In this document: positions 61,121 to 64,000 of the stretch, in pieces
Numbering within the stretch: position 1 is the first letter of the stretch
Layout of the letters: every line of letters starts with the position of its first letter
Assembly: GCA_016714465.1 (NCBI GenBank)
Contig: JADKDT010000005.1
Coordinates: 62,001 to 126,000 of the forward strand
Direction: 5' to 3'
From: Candidatus Brachythrix odensensis
GTDB taxonomy: Bacteria; Chloroflexota; Anaerolineae; J036; Brachytrichaceae
Length of the DNA: 64,000 nucleotides
Notes under the pieces: generated by a model
What the model was told of the DNA's origin: nothing
The model's input: only the letters and a program-made list of their open reading frames with translations
Databases searched by the model: none
Made by a program: the position numbers and the translations under genes

Positions 61121-64000
<2,880 letters not shown>

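Overview
The window is a high-GC bacterial chromosome segment, most likely from a Chloroflexota (Anaerolineae-like) bacterium and probably a metagenome-derived contig. The pointers are secreted proteins that end in a short hydrophobic-basic tag (YLPMVNR, FVPRVLR), an F420-type PPOX oxidoreductase, CehA/McbA-type PHP hydrolases, a lipoprotein-type solute-binding protein with an Ala/Pro linker, and abundant long intergenic hairpins. The lineage call is an inference from style, not from a marker-gene comparison. At least a dozen apparent frameshifts fall inside otherwise intact conserved genes (ATPase LSGGEQQR region, RsmA NLP motif, a C5 methyltransferase, a glycosyltransferase, several secreted proteins). 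Most are one- or two-base changes, several of them in G or C runs, so base-level errors are at least as likely as real pseudogenes.

Layout. 1-3068: a secreted alpha/alpha-toroid protein with a c-type heme motif, Ig-like domains and a C-terminal tag, broken by three frameshifts. 3087-13172: a catabolic module with inositol dehydrogenase (iolG) and inosose dehydratase (iolE) on the minus strand, and on the plus strand a PHP hydrolase, a complete binding-protein-dependent ABC transporter, a glycerophosphodiester phosphodiesterase and a second PHP hydrolase. Together they suggest uptake and breakdown of an inositol-containing phosphodiester such as glycerophosphoinositol. 13382-16443: two glycosyltransferases and a CDP-paratose-2-epimerase-like enzyme. 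16553-19178: tRNA-Arg(TCG), SRP RNA with a clear promoter, a G5/3D-domain cell-wall protein and rsmA. 19508-21266: an ArsR regulator with a flavin monooxygenase, behind a nearly leaderless promoter with an operator between -35 and -10. 21433-25112: a giant beta-helix/InlB-repeat surface protein. 25409-33895: IMPase-family phosphatase, orphan C5 DNA methyltransferase, asd, UDP-sugar dehydrogenase, an active/inactive M16 peptidase pair, acpS. 33995-43132: a translin-family protein, two lipoproteins, a membrane-fused spermidine-synthase-like protein, an HD-CHAD protein, a PPOX enzyme, a phosphoesterase and an aldo/keto reductase. 43324-52087: an accessory block of small single-domain genes with lower GC (methyltransferase, GNATs, VIT-type transporter, RsbRD histidine kinase, peptidase E-like, DUF1801, DUF4279, P-loop kinase, PemK/MazF toxin-antitoxin). 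52189-64000: aat, a beta-helix protein, GNAT-nhaA, a hydrolase/acyl-CoA ligase fusion, a broken HEPN/MNT toxin-antitoxin pair, small membrane proteins, and uvrA running off the window end.

The intergenic space is unusual. Nearly every gap holds a long, often perfect hairpin without a U-tract. One class shares a CCCCGGC-NNN-GCCGGGG-like core whose outer arms differ at each locus yet stay self-complementary. Other families have fixed text (TCACGGATGACACGGA type, CCGCAGATTACGCAGATT type, CACAAAGGCACCAAAGACAC type, CATCCTGAGTGAG type). Many genes also have a TANNAT -10 hexamer 6-11 nt before the start codon, which suggests frequent leaderless transcription. No CRISPR array, rRNA, transposase or prophage gene was seen.
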